From contig JAWZYU010000027.1 of the NCBI GenBank assembly GCA_038380435.1, positions 4,523,156 through 4,587,155 on the forward strand: a stretch of DNA of 64,000 bases, in the 5' to 3' direction. Source of the stretch: Ryuthela nishihirai (taxonomy: Eukaryota; Arthropoda; Arachnida; Araneae; Heptathelidae). The number at the start of each line of letters is the position of its first letter. The stretch's first letter is position 1. The notes below the pieces were generated by a model. It was not told the origin of the DNA. It saw only the letters and a list, made by a program, of their open reading frames with translations, and made no database searches. Positions 21,483 through 33,275 of this stretch are shown here, in pieces. Both the position numbers and the translations under genes were made by a program.

Positions 21483-23505
21483 CTAGAAAATACAGAAATT
21501 GGTACAAATGCACTAAAAGTAAAAATATCTATAACTTAGTGTAAAATAATATAATATTCTCCTCATACTCTGAAAATAAATGAAAGGATTTACAGTTAAA
21601 TTACAGTGACAGTTAGTCACAATTTTCAGCATCATGTAGTGAACAGTCACATGAGCACCTAATCTGTAATATTCTAAATAACAGTCTGTTCTGGGACAGC
21701 CAGACAAGAAGAACATTACAGCACTTTTTCAAAGTGATTTACTTCTAAAAGTCTATAAATCTAATTTTCAAGCGATGCATGTCTGAGTCCACTTGTGTTT
21801 CAACTTATTTTCCATGTGTATTCTGCTACTTGTTCTCTAAACTTCTTTATATTTGAATCTGCTTTTTGCTACCAGTTTTTAACATTTATTCTTTAACAGT
21901 GACAGATTTCACTTTAAAGTGTTCTTCTTGGTATGGGGCATATGTAATGTTTTAATGGATGTTATTGATTAGGACTAAGGAATATTTTGAATTATTCATA
22001 CATGTATAGGGATATTGCAATGATATCAATACAAATTAAATAACCAATAATAAGGATATTCTGAAGATATATTTTCAATATCGCCACACTCCAAGTGTTT
22101 ATATTTCCATAAACTAACCAATAATAGTCCATCATTGTCGATGATACAGGCAACCAATCACAGAGAGGAAATTCTGTCTTTAGCAGTTAGTAAAAAGGAT
22201 GTGAAATATTAGGTGTGCTACAAAACGATCAGCAACGTGCTCCCAATGAAAAAAATTTCTGCTGACTGAATATGTAAAATGTAACTTCCACTGTACAATA
22301 CGATGACAAATGCTATAGCAATGAAGTCAGGTTCTTCATACATTCTTGGTTCGACTAGATTGGCAAACCAGTGCTTTTATTTATTATACAGTGTAATATA
22401 AAAGGAAAATTCGAAGAATATTATATAAACGTATATTCGAAGAATATTATATTAGAAAAATTTATTAAAGTTATGAAAATACTTTTATGTCAAAAAGTTT
22501 AAATATATTTAATTTATATTTCCTATCTTTTAATAAGAATTTTAAAGGAACCATTCTTTTCCTTGCTTCCATGGATGCTTTGCCATTGCAATTACCAAAA
22601 AAAAGTGTTTAAAAAAAGAATTAAACATATGCAGGATCAACCAATATAGAATTAAAAATTGAAAGAATACTACTACATGAGCTCTAAATCTATTTTTCCA
22701 TTAGAACTTAACAACTGCTTGAATTTTTTTAAGAGAAAGTTTCTTTTTTCTGCAAAGTGCTATCATATTTGACAGTTTTAGTTATTTTTAAAAGTAGAGA
22801 CGATTTGCTTGCTAACATTTGATAAGAAATTTAAGAAAATGGCAATATTGGTATTTAGACATGAAGTGTTTGTTGCAAAGGAATGAAATTTTGACAATAT
22901 CATTAAAATACAATTTATTATATATTAATGTATTTTAATGATATTGTTTAAATATATAATTTATTATATATTGCTATTCTAATTCATATTTTAAATTTCA
23001 AAATGCAGTCACTCAAGGTTACAATTAATCAAAATCGTGATTAAGACATGATTCAAAAACATTAACATAAGGTAGGTTACTTTTACCTGTAACTAGCAAA
23101 AAAAGAATTTATACACAATAAAAACTAATTATTAGGAAATGAATCCAAAAATATAGGAATTGGCTATTATTCATATTTTATAACATTAAAATATATTATA
23201 TATAACTTATTCATATGTTTCCAGTAGCTGAGTATCAGGTGTAACCAGATTTTTGGATGTAAAAGAAAAATTTAGTCATGAAGCTGCCTTAGTTTCATAT
23301 TCAGTACTGAAATTTATAAGTCTTGTGACACTAATATCACCAACAAATTTTATAGTTTCTGAAACCAGATAATACATAAAGTACAGATGATTTTCCAAAC
23401 ATCATTAATATTTATATTTCAAAGAAAATTGGATCCCATTTTTCACTTATTGAGTACTATGAGAAAGTAGTGATTAGATATTCAACTAATAAATCATGAG
23501 ATATA
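21483..23505. other. Intron with one large palindrome, otherwise unrecognised
   Basis: No gene or known element recognised. A direct repeat of ATTCGAAGAATATTATA occurs twice at about 22410-22452. A palindrome lies at 22895-22946. Confidence 0.5.
22895..22972. repeat. 18-bp perfect palindrome followed by a copy of its loop
   Basis: Arms CAATATCATTAAAATACA (22895-22912) and its reverse complement (22929-22946) enclose ATTTATTATATATT. That loop sequence recurs just downstream at about 22959-22972. Confidence 0.85.
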
Positions 23506-24709
23506 TTAAAGAGCCAAAACATTATGACCAGCACATCTTAATCAAAGCAACTGCAGGTAAACGACAGTGCTTGTGAAGGTCACGAAACGGTATAGGTAAC
23601 ACCTGACACTGAGCATTGTTAATCAGTGTTATTCTTGTTCTTCAGATGGGAAAGGCAGCTGACTTAAGGAAGTTTGACAAAAGCCAAATTCTAATGGCCA
23701 AATGACTGGGTCAGAGCATTTCTGAGATGGCAAGGCTTGTGGGGTGCTCATGGTCAGCCGTGGTTAGTACCATCAAAAAGTGGTCTGAGGAGGGAAAAAC
23801 CATGAACTGCCGGCAAAGTGTGGGTCAACCATGGCTCATTGATGCTAGAGGTGAGTGAAGGTTATCCTGTATGGTACGAGCCAACAGAAGGAATACTGTG
23901 GCGCACCTCGCTCATAATTTGAATGCTGGTGACGAGAGTAATGTGTCACAACACACAGTACATCGAACCCTGCTGAAAATGGGGCTGCGTAGTCGCAGGC
24001 CACTCTGAGTGCCCATGCTAATCTCGGTTCACCGTCAAAAGTGCCTACAATGGGTATGCGAGCATCAAAACTAGACCTTGAATGATTGGATGAAGCTCAT
24101 CTGGTGCAATGAATCTCATTTCCTGTTGTACCATGTGGATGGCCATATGCGTCGTTTACCTGGGGAAGTGTTGGGACCAGGATTCACAGTGGGATGAAAA
24201 CATGCCGGTAGAGGAAGTGTAATGCTTTGGGCAATGTTCTGCTAGGAAACCCTGGGTCCAGTCATTCATGTGCAGGAAAGTATGACATCTACTACTCACC
24301 TAAACATCATTGCAAACCAGGTACATCCTTTCATGGCAACAGTATATCCCTCTAGTAGTGCCTTCTTTCAGCAGAATAATGCACCATGCTACACTGCCTG
24401 GATTGTTCGAGAATGGTTTGCAAAACATGAGGAAGACTTCCAGGTGTTGCCCTGGCCTCCAATTCCCCAGACTTCAATCCAATCGAGCATCTGTGGTTTG
24501 TGATGGAACAGCATATCTGATCTGTGGGGCTCAACTATGTAACTTAAAGAGTTAAAGGATCTGCTGGTAATGTGTTGGTACCAGATACCATAAGACACCT
24601 TTAGAAATCTTGCAGCATCCATGCCTCACCGGGTAAAAGCTGTTTCGGCAGCATGTGGAGGACCAACATCATATTAGGCAGGTAGTCATAATGTTTTTGC
24701 TCTTTGGTG
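23506..24709 (+). mobile_element. Tc1-like transposon, family 2, copy 2 (dead)
   Basis: Sister of the element at 20068, about 1.2 kb, with TA at 23504-23505 and 24710-24711. The transposase remnant keeps the helix-turn-helix region (LGQSISEMARLVGCSWSAVV), CNESHF in place of the usual (D)ES box, FQQNNAPCYTAWIVREWF (second D also lost) and a frame-shifted IPQTSIQSSICGL in place of SPD-NPIE-LW. The outer base pairs of the inverted ends have decayed. Having lost both aspartates, it is more decayed than copy 1. Confidence 0.9.
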
Positions 24710-24954
24710 TATTTGCTTAGATGTAATTATGTATAGTTTGTTGATTGACAAGCACAGGGCAGTTTCAGACTTCGTTCAGATTACACCCCAACCAGCTGTA
24801 ATAGAATATAAAATATTCTAGTAATAGATAATATTAAAAAAATTTACTCATCTTGATTATTTATATTGAATGGCATTTGCTGATGTTTACCATACAACAG
24901 ACCTGTGCGATTAAACTAAAATGAGAGAGATAGACAGACAGACTGACAGAGAAT

Positions 24955-25240
24955 CCTCATGCAGCCATGGGCTATGAAGATCCAACAAGACTGCAATTTT
25001 GTTCTCCAAACACATCTGTCCTGAACTACAGCTACTGCATTTGACGACTGCAGGCCAATTCTAGCAAGATCCTGCTGGCATTGTTTGCCCATCACATAAT
25101 AAGTTCCCTTTTTCCTGAGGCCTTTAAGCATACTGTTCATAACTGTATTCACCACTCTACAGTTATACATAAGGGCAACATGGCCAATGAAGTCTCTCTC
25201 TGCACAATAAGTCACCTCATTATCACTTGCCAGAAAAATG
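24955..25240 (-). mobile_element. LINE 3' end, part of a composite repeat
   Basis: The minus strand gives ...GHVALMYNCRVVNTVMNS, then a GLRKKGT region, QDLARIGLQSSNA and VVQDRCVWRTK, followed by the 3' UTR with CATGGCTGCATGAGGATT. It belongs to a subfamily distinct from the main LINE. It is followed by a 0.65-kb A+T-rich body. Confidence 0.75.
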
Positions 25241-25889
25241 CATTAATGGAGAAACAAGTAAACTCAAACATGAGCAATTCAGTCTTATCTTCAGTAGGGT
25301 GGCCAGAATGTTTCTTCTAAAGAGAACGATTTTTTTTTTTGCTCTTTTCTTATAACAGAATGTTCACTCTTTTATTAACTACTAAAAAATTTTTATTTTC
25401 GAAATATTTAATGATATAAATATTTTAGAGAAAAAGTTTAAAAATAATACATAAAATAAAAATTATATACTGAATGAATCTTAATAATTAAAGAGAATAC
25501 ATGAAACTGAATGCTATCTAAATTGTTAAATTCAAATGACATTTATTCCAGATTGTTCACAGTGGTTCTTGATTCATTTTTGATTGCTTGCTGTTAAATA
25601 CAAACCTTCCAACAAAGACTATGATCTGTAAAAGACATTACTTTTAGGAATTTTTTTTTAATAATGATCAAATTTATGCAACATTTGTTTTTAAATAAAA
25701 GTTTTCTATCAAGTTCTTGAATTTTTTAACAAGAAATTAAAAAAAAAAAGATCTTTTCTGTTGTAAAGAAAAGAAAATTGGAGAGAAAACTTGGGTATAC
25801 TTGGAACTGAATGGATTTTAGAACGGAATGTTACAGAAATTACATTTTGGAGAAGCTAATGGAAAATTACATTAAGTTACAAAATCCTC
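25241..25889 (-). repeat. A+T-rich body of the composite repeat
   Basis: Its reverse complement matches 47150-47829 almost base for base over long blocks (for example around CAGATCATAGTCTTTGTTGG and GCATTCAGTTTCATG). Part also matches 48180-48510. No coding capacity is seen. Confidence 0.8.
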
Positions 25890-26345
25890 ATGCAGTCATG
25901 CACTATAGAGGCCCTACAAGACTGTGAAAATTTGTTCTTCAGACATGTATATTCCAAGCTACAGTTGCTGCATTTCGCCACTGTAGGTCCATTCTAGCAC
26001 TGTAGTCCTTTTCCTGAAGCCTTTAGGCATGCTGTTCATAACTTATTTAACCACTCTATAGTTATGCACACAGGCGACCTGGCCAATGAAGTCTCTCTTT
26101 GCGCAATAAGCTGCTGAGAGGAGGTTCCTTGTTGACTCCTTTGTCTAACCTCATTATTACTTATGAAATGAAACCACCTAATACCCAAGATGCTGCGTAA
26201 GCATCTAGAATCAAAGGCATTAAATTTCCTGTTATCTTGCTTACAAAGTGTCCAAGTTTCACTACCATAATTAAACCTAGAAAGAACCAAACTACCATAC
26301 AGTCTTTTAGTGTTTTGGCACATATACCTATTTTTCCACACTCAC
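25890..26345 (-). mobile_element. LINE 3' fragment upstream of the body
   Basis: The minus strand encodes LYGSLVLSRFNYGSETWTLC, KQDNRKFNAFDSRCLRSILG and IRWFHFISNNEVRQRSQQ, then a shortened 3' UTR. This is the LINE C-terminal region downstream of the RT, with deletions near 26000. Confidence 0.8.
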
Positions 26346-28511
26346 TATAGATTCTAACACTTTCTATATCGGAGCCAAAACAATCATTTTCATCTTTTGA
26401 ATTCTAGTGATCAGAGATGCAAGTTTCGCTTTTGTAGTACAAGGTTGTAAATATAATTTCCGAATAGAAATCTGAATTTTTTTTAACTGTTGCTAATCAT
26501 ATCAAAAATAACATTTAAACTACGATATATAGTTTTCTTACCTGTTGATTTCTGCTTCAAAAAATTATGATAAATTTTTAAAATATATCTATTTGAGTGT
26601 GCTGTGAACATATGAATGTTCAGTCACCGTAAATAGCATCAAGTAGCACTGATTTAGCTTATGCGATTATTCTGCCATACCATACTTAGATTATCGATCA
26701 GTTGCACTATTTATAACTATTATAGATTTTATGCTCTTTATATGTCTTCCAGAGTTCTAATGCTTTCTAAACTTTTAACATAAAGATATTGATTTTATTA
26801 CTACTGGAAATTGTGTAATCCCAAAACTACACACACATCAGCTTTTGATTTTAAAGCTGATGTGTTTTAGCTTTAAAATTTTTTTTAAGTTTAATACTTC
26901 TAAAATTATTTTTTTATTGCTTGTCAAATGGATACTGCGATTATAAACACTATAATTAGAAATAATCAAAAACAAAACTGCTAGTGATGTATATAATGGC
27001 AGCAATCAGAACATTAGGCTTACTTACAGTGCATTTTTTAAAAAAGTAGGACTTTATCAATACTTTTAATTACATTTCAACCAAATAAACTTAATTATCA
27101 CTGTTTTGATATTTTTTTTGCTTTTTTTATTTAAATTATCTTGTTTTTAAAGCAAATTAATTTTTTACGACACTGTTTTTTCTCAGGTTTAGAGTTTGTT
27201 GATCGTCAAATGTCTAAGAATATACTTTATGTATTATATGCATAAAGAAAATTATATGCATTAGTAAAAACTAAATAAATGAAAGATTTAAGTATTAATA
27301 GAAATATTATGAACTGTTTCAGTGGTGTACTGGAAAATCTTGCAAGAAATGCCTAGGAGGCCTTTTTGTTTAATGCAATGTGTACCATCATATACTTTAA
27401 TTTTAAATTTTTGAAAACATAAATAAATATCTGCCATAATTTCATAATTCAAAATTCATAATGGAGGCCAAAATTTATTAAACTTGGCCATAATTCACAA
27501 ATTTCTTGAGTTTTATGTCATATCTTTAAAATGAAAGGAAAAAATTTTAGACTGCAACAGAAATTCAGTCTTTCCTTCTCTTCCCTTTTTCCAACTTGAT
27601 TGCATTCATTTGCCACCCCACCCCTTTTTCACACCAAAAGCATCTCATTTATCCCTTAAAATGGAAGATTTGATTTTCTTACCCCTAGTGTCCAGTGTAT
27701 ATAAAATAATTTATTATTATTATTACTATAGTGAAATATTATTTACAATTCTAAAACTAAATGTTAAATTGATAAAAATAAGGAGCAAGCTGCCGAATTT
27801 TAATCAGTTGTAATTTAATTAAAACACATATGACTATAAATTATTCCATCCTTTATCAACACATTCACCAGAACTTCGAATTTCCAGCATAATATATTGT
27901 TTGCAAGATTACCTCAAGTTTTAGATTTCTAAATTTACTGCCTTCTAACAACTACAAATTAAGGCCATTTGGAGGATTTGAAAACTATGAATCATCGTAT
28001 TTCGTTAGTATCTATTCAATTCACAGAGAAGTTTTCATTAATCTCTGAAAACAAAAATTGTGTTTTCCCATCCATCCTGGTGGTGAAGGGCAAATTGTTG
28101 CTGACAAAGTAAACCCCTTGATCATCACATTGCACCACTAAAATATCAGATTTCTAGTCCAAATAGATCGTTTGCAATATTGGTTTAAAATTTTGAAATT
28201 TTCAAAATTTTTGTCATTTAAATCAAAAAATTGTCATAAATTGAATATCACGTTTCACCATAAATTTTGCAGGGAACCCCTAACAGTGCCATCCCCCATT
28301 CACGGGGATTACGGGAACTATCAGAACATGTCTGAACTGTTTATATTAGAATAATAAAATAATATAGAAAAACCGGAAAAATTTATATATTTCTTTTAAT
28401 TTTACCAAAAAAAATGGAAAAAAAAATAAAAATTTTAAATATTTAAAAAAAAAATTCTTCAAAAATTAACTTACCATTTCCTCCCCAAATTTTTGCCATT
28501 TTATTAATCAG
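26346..28511. other. Intron, A+T-rich, no gene recognised
   Basis: No exon or repeat family recognised apart from the palindromes at 26833-26879 and a TTATTATTATTAC run near 27705. Confidence 0.5.
26833..26879. repeat. Two overlapping palindromes
   Basis: ACACATCAGCTTT / AAAGCTGATGTGT (26833-26845, 26853-26865) overlaps ATTTTAAAGCT / AGCTTTAAAAT (26848-26858, 26869-26879). The second uses the right arm of the first as its left arm. Confidence 0.85.
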
Positions 28512-28650
28512 TGGGAGACCTGGGTTCGAATCCCAGTCAGGACAACCAAATCTTTACAACTCATTTTTTCAAGTGTTCCTTGTCTACAAGAATTAAATAC
28601 TTTTTCTTTGGTATATAACATGACATATTTCTGTTCACTAGTTACCTCAG
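28512..28650 (+). repeat. tRNA-like fragment next to a scrap of the TTAA family
   Basis: GACCTGGGTTCGAATCCCAG is a good B-box/T-arm-like sequence, but no A box or full cloverleaf is visible upstream. At 28598-28650 the phrase TTTGGTATATAACATGACAT matches the TTAA family. Confidence 0.45.
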
Positions 28651-29064
28651 GATGAGGTTCTAAAGCTGTTTATTTTATTTTCTGAAAACACTTTAAAATA
28701 AATCCAGCCACAACAGTGAGTTCAGTTTTAAAAATCCAACACTGTAAGGGATAAAAGTTCCAGCCGTAATTCCTGTTCTTCTGTTTATCTCCAGCTGCAC
28801 ATCCCCAGTATCTGTAATGTAGCTGCCAAAATAATTAAACTAAGACACATGTTCAAGGATGCAACTATTGAAAACAACTGAAGCACAACTTGCCTGACCA
28901 ATTTTCATCATTTTAGTTGTCTCTCTGTTTATCACCAAATCCTACTCTATTACCATCAACATCAACCCAATCTCTCAATGAAAGAATTCATCTCATAAAC
29001 ATCATTAGCCAACAAGGCCAAATCATCTGCATAATCTAAATCTGAAATTCTCAAATGTCTAGAA

Positions 29065-29279
29065 TAGGGGTTCTCAACATGGGGTACACAGTAAAATTTT
29101 TTGGGGTATGCTGTGAGAGCTCAAAAGTCACTAGATATATGTTATATATATATATGTTATATTTTATTCCCATTGTTATACTATAACTATAGTTTTATCT
29201 ACCTATACAAGGGACATACAACATTTCCAGGGGGACATTCCAGGGGGGTACGTGAAGCATAAAAGATTGAGAACCACTG
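29065..29279. mobile_element. hAT-type MITE with 8-bp target-site duplication
   Basis: A 215-bp element with ends TAGGGGTTCTCAA and (reverse complement) CAGTGGTTCTCAA, typical of hAT termini. It is flanked by GTCTAGA(A/T) at 29057-29064 and 29280-29287. The interior is TA-rich with no coding. Confidence 0.88.
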
Positions 29280-29294
29280 GTCTAGATCATTTAA

Positions 29295-31278
29295 TCCTTC
29301 CAAGGTTCTCAATGAACATAGACATTGACAGAAACCGAAATGAGAGGCAAAAGACTTTGTACAACAAATAATTTGGTTTTTAAAAAATAGAAATTCCTGT
29401 TTGAAAATTACATAATTCAAAGGATGAAAAATAATATTTTTTTCATTTGATGCATATTTAAACTACAGTATAAATAATTTATCAACGCCATCTGATTGCC
29501 ATTTCTTAAAAGAGCTATACATTATTGCCAATTTGTTTGTTAACGTTACTCTATGTTGAAGCAACCCCTGATTAAGTTCACAAGATTGATTTGAAGTATT
29601 TTGAACAAATTTTTCCTTAGAGTTTCAAAAATCTCCTGTAAATTAACAAAAATCTGCTATTTTTAAATGAGGAAGATTTTGGAAGCAATGGCAAAATACA
29701 TCTCCCCCCCCCCCCCCTCCCACACACACACCTATCCCATTTTACTCTTTTCTGATTTAAGCCTATTTCAGTATTCCTAAAAATATTTCTATCATTTATC
29801 CCAGCATTCTATGCATTTTTCCCACTCTTTGGATTAAACTATAACTAAAAAAAACTTTCATAGCAAGCTTGTTGAAGACTGGCTGTGGCATCACAGTAGA
29901 AGGAGGAAGTTGCAGGTGTTCTAATTGTTCACTCACACATATGTACAAAAATGGAGAGAGTCATTTAAGTGGTTGCAAGGCAATATTTATATGGATGATT
30001 TAAATCAAATGGGATATACACTCATTTTGTAAAGTTAGTATTTTGCTTCCTTTAATAATTAAATCTTAGTCTTTATTTCTGTGGATTTACTTTATTTTCA
30101 TAAATTATCGATCTTTCTACTGATTGATAATTATTGATTTTTCAGAGTTACATTACATCAGAATGCTGGCTTACAACTTGTTGCTGTGGATATTTTATTT
30201 AACATTGCATTAGGTTATATGTTATTTTTATTTTATTATTTCTTTATTTTCCAGTAAAAAAATTCCATCATGTATTATTTTCTGAAATTGAATGAGGTCT
30301 TGGATAAGAAAACAAAAAGGACATCCTTGGCACATATATCAGTTCTCAAGTGAGAGAGAAATTTCGGGAAGGGCTTTTACCCCCCACCCCCAGTTCACTG
30401 AGGACGTTGGAAAAAACTGGCATAACTATATTTACACTAATGAAAAGTTTTTATATTTATACTGAATGATTTTAAAAGAAACCACACCACCCTCAGTATT
30501 TTGGCTGTGTCACTCTGATGATATATCATTGTTGTTCTTTTTTCTTTGGTGCACTAACTTTTCAACTACCCAAAATTCAATACCAAAAGAAAAAATTTAT
30601 ATTGTTTAGTAAAAAAAATCAGCCAAGTAGTGTTCCTCCATTTCATAAACAGGATCCCATTAATGTGTGAGCAATCCAAGTCACCTTGTATAACGCTGGC
30701 TCATGTTTTAAAATATATGACAATGAATTTTTATTTTCATAAAATTCGGAATTAAATTCTGTTTGATTTGGTCTACAACATGACCTATTTCAGTTGATTG
30801 CTAATTTTTAAAAACAATTCTAAAACTGACTTGTTTATATGACAGAAGTTGGCAAAAAGTCTCAACTTTTCTCAAAGTATGGTACCGAGAAAAAAATTAC
30901 AAAAAGGAAGCAATTTTCTTGCTTCAATATATTTTTTTGTTATTCAGAAGTAAATATCCTTTGTATTAATGTGCATTATAATTATTTTTGTATATTCGTT
31001 TATTTTTAATTTTTTTTTGCATTGTCAGGTGCATTTTTTACTACATGACTCTAAAATGTCCTATTAACATAAAACTAGTCATATTTTCTGTAAAATATTT
31101 ATTAAAAAATGCAGAATTATATGCTGATTAATTTGGCATAAAACATTACATAATTCTTTTCATTAGCTATTTGGTAAAAAAGTTCTAAATTAATATTTTT
31201 TTTTTTTGGCTGATCCGAGTGAAAAAATAGCTTGGCCTCTGGATGTATACCAGTTTTTTAGGTGGGACACTGGAAGAG
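29295..31278 (+). mobile_element. TTAA-family element, complete copy with both ends
   Basis: A 1984-bp element flanked by TTAA (29291-29294, 31279-31282), with ends TCCTTCCAAGGT and (reverse complement) CTCTTCCAGTGTCC. The TTAA duplication and CCCT-type start fit piggyBac-like elements. No transposase frame exists, so it is non-autonomous. The empty site is visible in the LINE copy at about 60300 (CCAATTAAGGCC). A poly-C run at about 29704 recurs as a homopolymer in sister copies. Confidence 0.85.
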
Positions 31279-31622
31279 TTAAGGCCAAAATCTTTCCTTT
31301 GCAAAGAATTCCACATAACATAATCAATAACCAAACCAAAAAGGAAAGGAGACAAAATGTGTCACTCTTGAACTCCACTACCAATGTTTAAACCAATTGC
31401 TACAAGCTTTACGAACTCTCACATATGATTCAGTGTTATTATAAAGAGCTTTCATTATGCTAACTAATTTGTCAGGTATTCCATATGATCTAATGGTCAA
31501 CCACAAATTATATTGATCAACAAACTCAAAAGCCTATTTGAAATCTATAAAACTAGTAACCACAGGTTTCTGAAACTCTACACATTTCTGAACAATTTTC
31601 CTAACTGAAAAAAATTTCTCTA

Positions 31623-32052
31623 CAGGGTGGCTCTGAATTCATGGCCCAAACATGAGGGATGGTAGTACACACCAAACCCACCAATATTCGTCATAGAATA
31701 TGTGGCCGCAAACGCAACTTGGTGCTGGTAAGGGGTGCAGACGAGTCCACGGAGGATCTGGTAGCCTGACTGTTCGTTGCAACCGCCAATGTGCGCAACA
31801 AGCCCGGTGTTTACTCGCAGATATGCCGATCACTACTCCACCGTTATACTGCCTGTATCAACGCTGGTAGGCAGACGTTTGAGCATTTGTTGCAATGATC
31901 TCCAATAAATGTCACTCTGGAAACCTCTGTGTCTGTCCTTCATTTCCGACTCCTCACTGCGTTTGCGGCCGCATATTCTATGATGAATATTGGTGGGTTC
32001 GGTGTGTACTATCATCCCCTCACGTTTGGGCCATGAATTCAGGGACACCCTG
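31623..32052 (+). mobile_element. Tc1/mariner-type MITE with ~95-bp inverted ends and a transposase scrap
   Basis: Flanked by TA (31621-31622, 32053-32054). Ends are CAGGGTGGCTCTGAATTCAT and (reverse complement) CAGGGTGTCCCTGAATTCAT, and the pairing extends about 95 bp with few mismatches. The interior is G+C-richer than its surroundings. On the plus strand it encodes CRSLLHRYTACINAGRQTF, then EHLLQ and a stop, which looks like the C-terminal end of a mariner-group transposase. Confidence 0.8.
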
Positions 32053-33154
32053 TATACATCACCTACTACTTCTGAATCCAAACTGTTCATCACACAGTTG
32101 TCCCATCAACGAAATTCTTAATTATTAAGCCAATGCAAAGAACCTATCAAACCTATCAAGCCAAAGATACATATCACCTATTAAATGATCCTTTAACATT
32201 TATTAAGCTCTTTGTAATGCTGTCTGTTAGGACTAGTAGTGTGTTGATTCAAATTATTCCTGAAATTCCTCTTTCGAAAATAAGCTCCATAGCCTTATCA
32301 CTCAAATAACTTTGTCTCCTGTTTCTTTTTAACCAAAATAGTACTATTAGTTTCAAGAAAAGCCTGCTTAAACTGATCCCATTCTTTCTCCAGTAGTAAG
32401 CAAAACAATGACTGTCATGATGACTAAGTAGCTGATCACAGTTTGTTTTGGCTCTCTCTGGTGTTTCAGACCTTCAGTGTTAAAAAAAATTTCTTTAACT
32501 TTAGCACAACATTTCTTAAGCTTCAGTTGCAAGATATTTTGACCAGATAATGGTGAGACTCAATTTTGGCACCCTGTATGATCTGGTACTCTTAACCAAA
32601 CTAATCCATTTGTTGTTAATTAAAATATAATGTATCGTATTCCTGTGCAACCCATCAGGTGAAACCCATATGAATTTATAAATGTCCCAGTGTTTGTACT
32701 ACATATTAATTATTTGAAAACTGTTTACCTACCTGTAGGAAACATTCCCCATTGCCAAAAGGATCTAAAACCCTTGCCCAAAGGTCAGAATCAGTTTGAA
32801 TTTTTTAGCACTGAAGTCACATAGTAAAAGAGAAATATCTTATTTCTTGACAGAATTCAAAACATCTTGAAGTTGTCTGTAAAACCTATTTTTCTTGTTC
32901 TCATGAGTCCTCTGTGGGGGCATAAGAACAGATCCCATTCAAGTCTTTAATTTGTGTTTTAAATTCAGCTATAAGAAATCTTTCATTAATGCAGTTGTAT
33001 TCCAGAAGAGCATCACTGGCATTTATGCTGAGAAGCAAACCTACACCTTGGAGATGGTATCCATCCTCCCACCCTGTAAAGAGAATTTTAAAATTGTTTT
33101 TAAGTATCTGACTTTTACCTGTCCATCTGGTCTCTTACAAACCCATAATATCCA

Positions 33155-33275
33155 GGTTATAATGCTGGAATTCCTCCAGCATTATAACCATTCAACTCAC
33201 CACACAACTATATGCAACTATAATGCTGGAATTCCTCCAGCATTATAGTTGCATATAATTGTGTGGTGAGTTGAA
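33155..33275. repeat. Two consecutive palindromes at the 5' end of a LINE copy
   Basis: The first has 15-bp arms GGTTATAATGCTGGA / reverse complement (33155-33169, 33175-33189). The second has 40-bp arms with a single mismatch (33191-33230, 33236-33275). They share the centre GCTGGAATTCCTCCAGC. In other LINE copies this place reads straight through (for example 13228-13250). Confidence 0.9.

Larger units (their letters stand above)
28757..33190 (-). pseudogene. LINE copy broken by three DNA transposons
   Basis: LINE sequence on the minus strand is found at 28757-29056, 29288-29294 plus 31279-31622, and 32053-33190. It covers the post-RT region, RT palm pieces, the linker and the endonuclease. 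It is interrupted by a hAT MITE (29065-29279), a TTAA-family element (29295-31278) and a Tc1-type MITE (31623-32052). Each can be removed to rejoin LINE sequence that matches 60280-60320 and 13850-13880. Part of the RT (about 32100-32145) is also deleted. All frames are broken. Confidence 0.85.

Noticed and set aside
28512..28546. tRNA T-arm-like GGGTTCGAATCCC
   Set aside because: No D arm or anticodon arm upstream at the right spacing; listed only as a fragment.
31895..32128. 77-codon plus frame with cysteines
   Set aside because: Runs through the inverted end of the MITE and out into LINE sequence; it is a by-product of the insertion.
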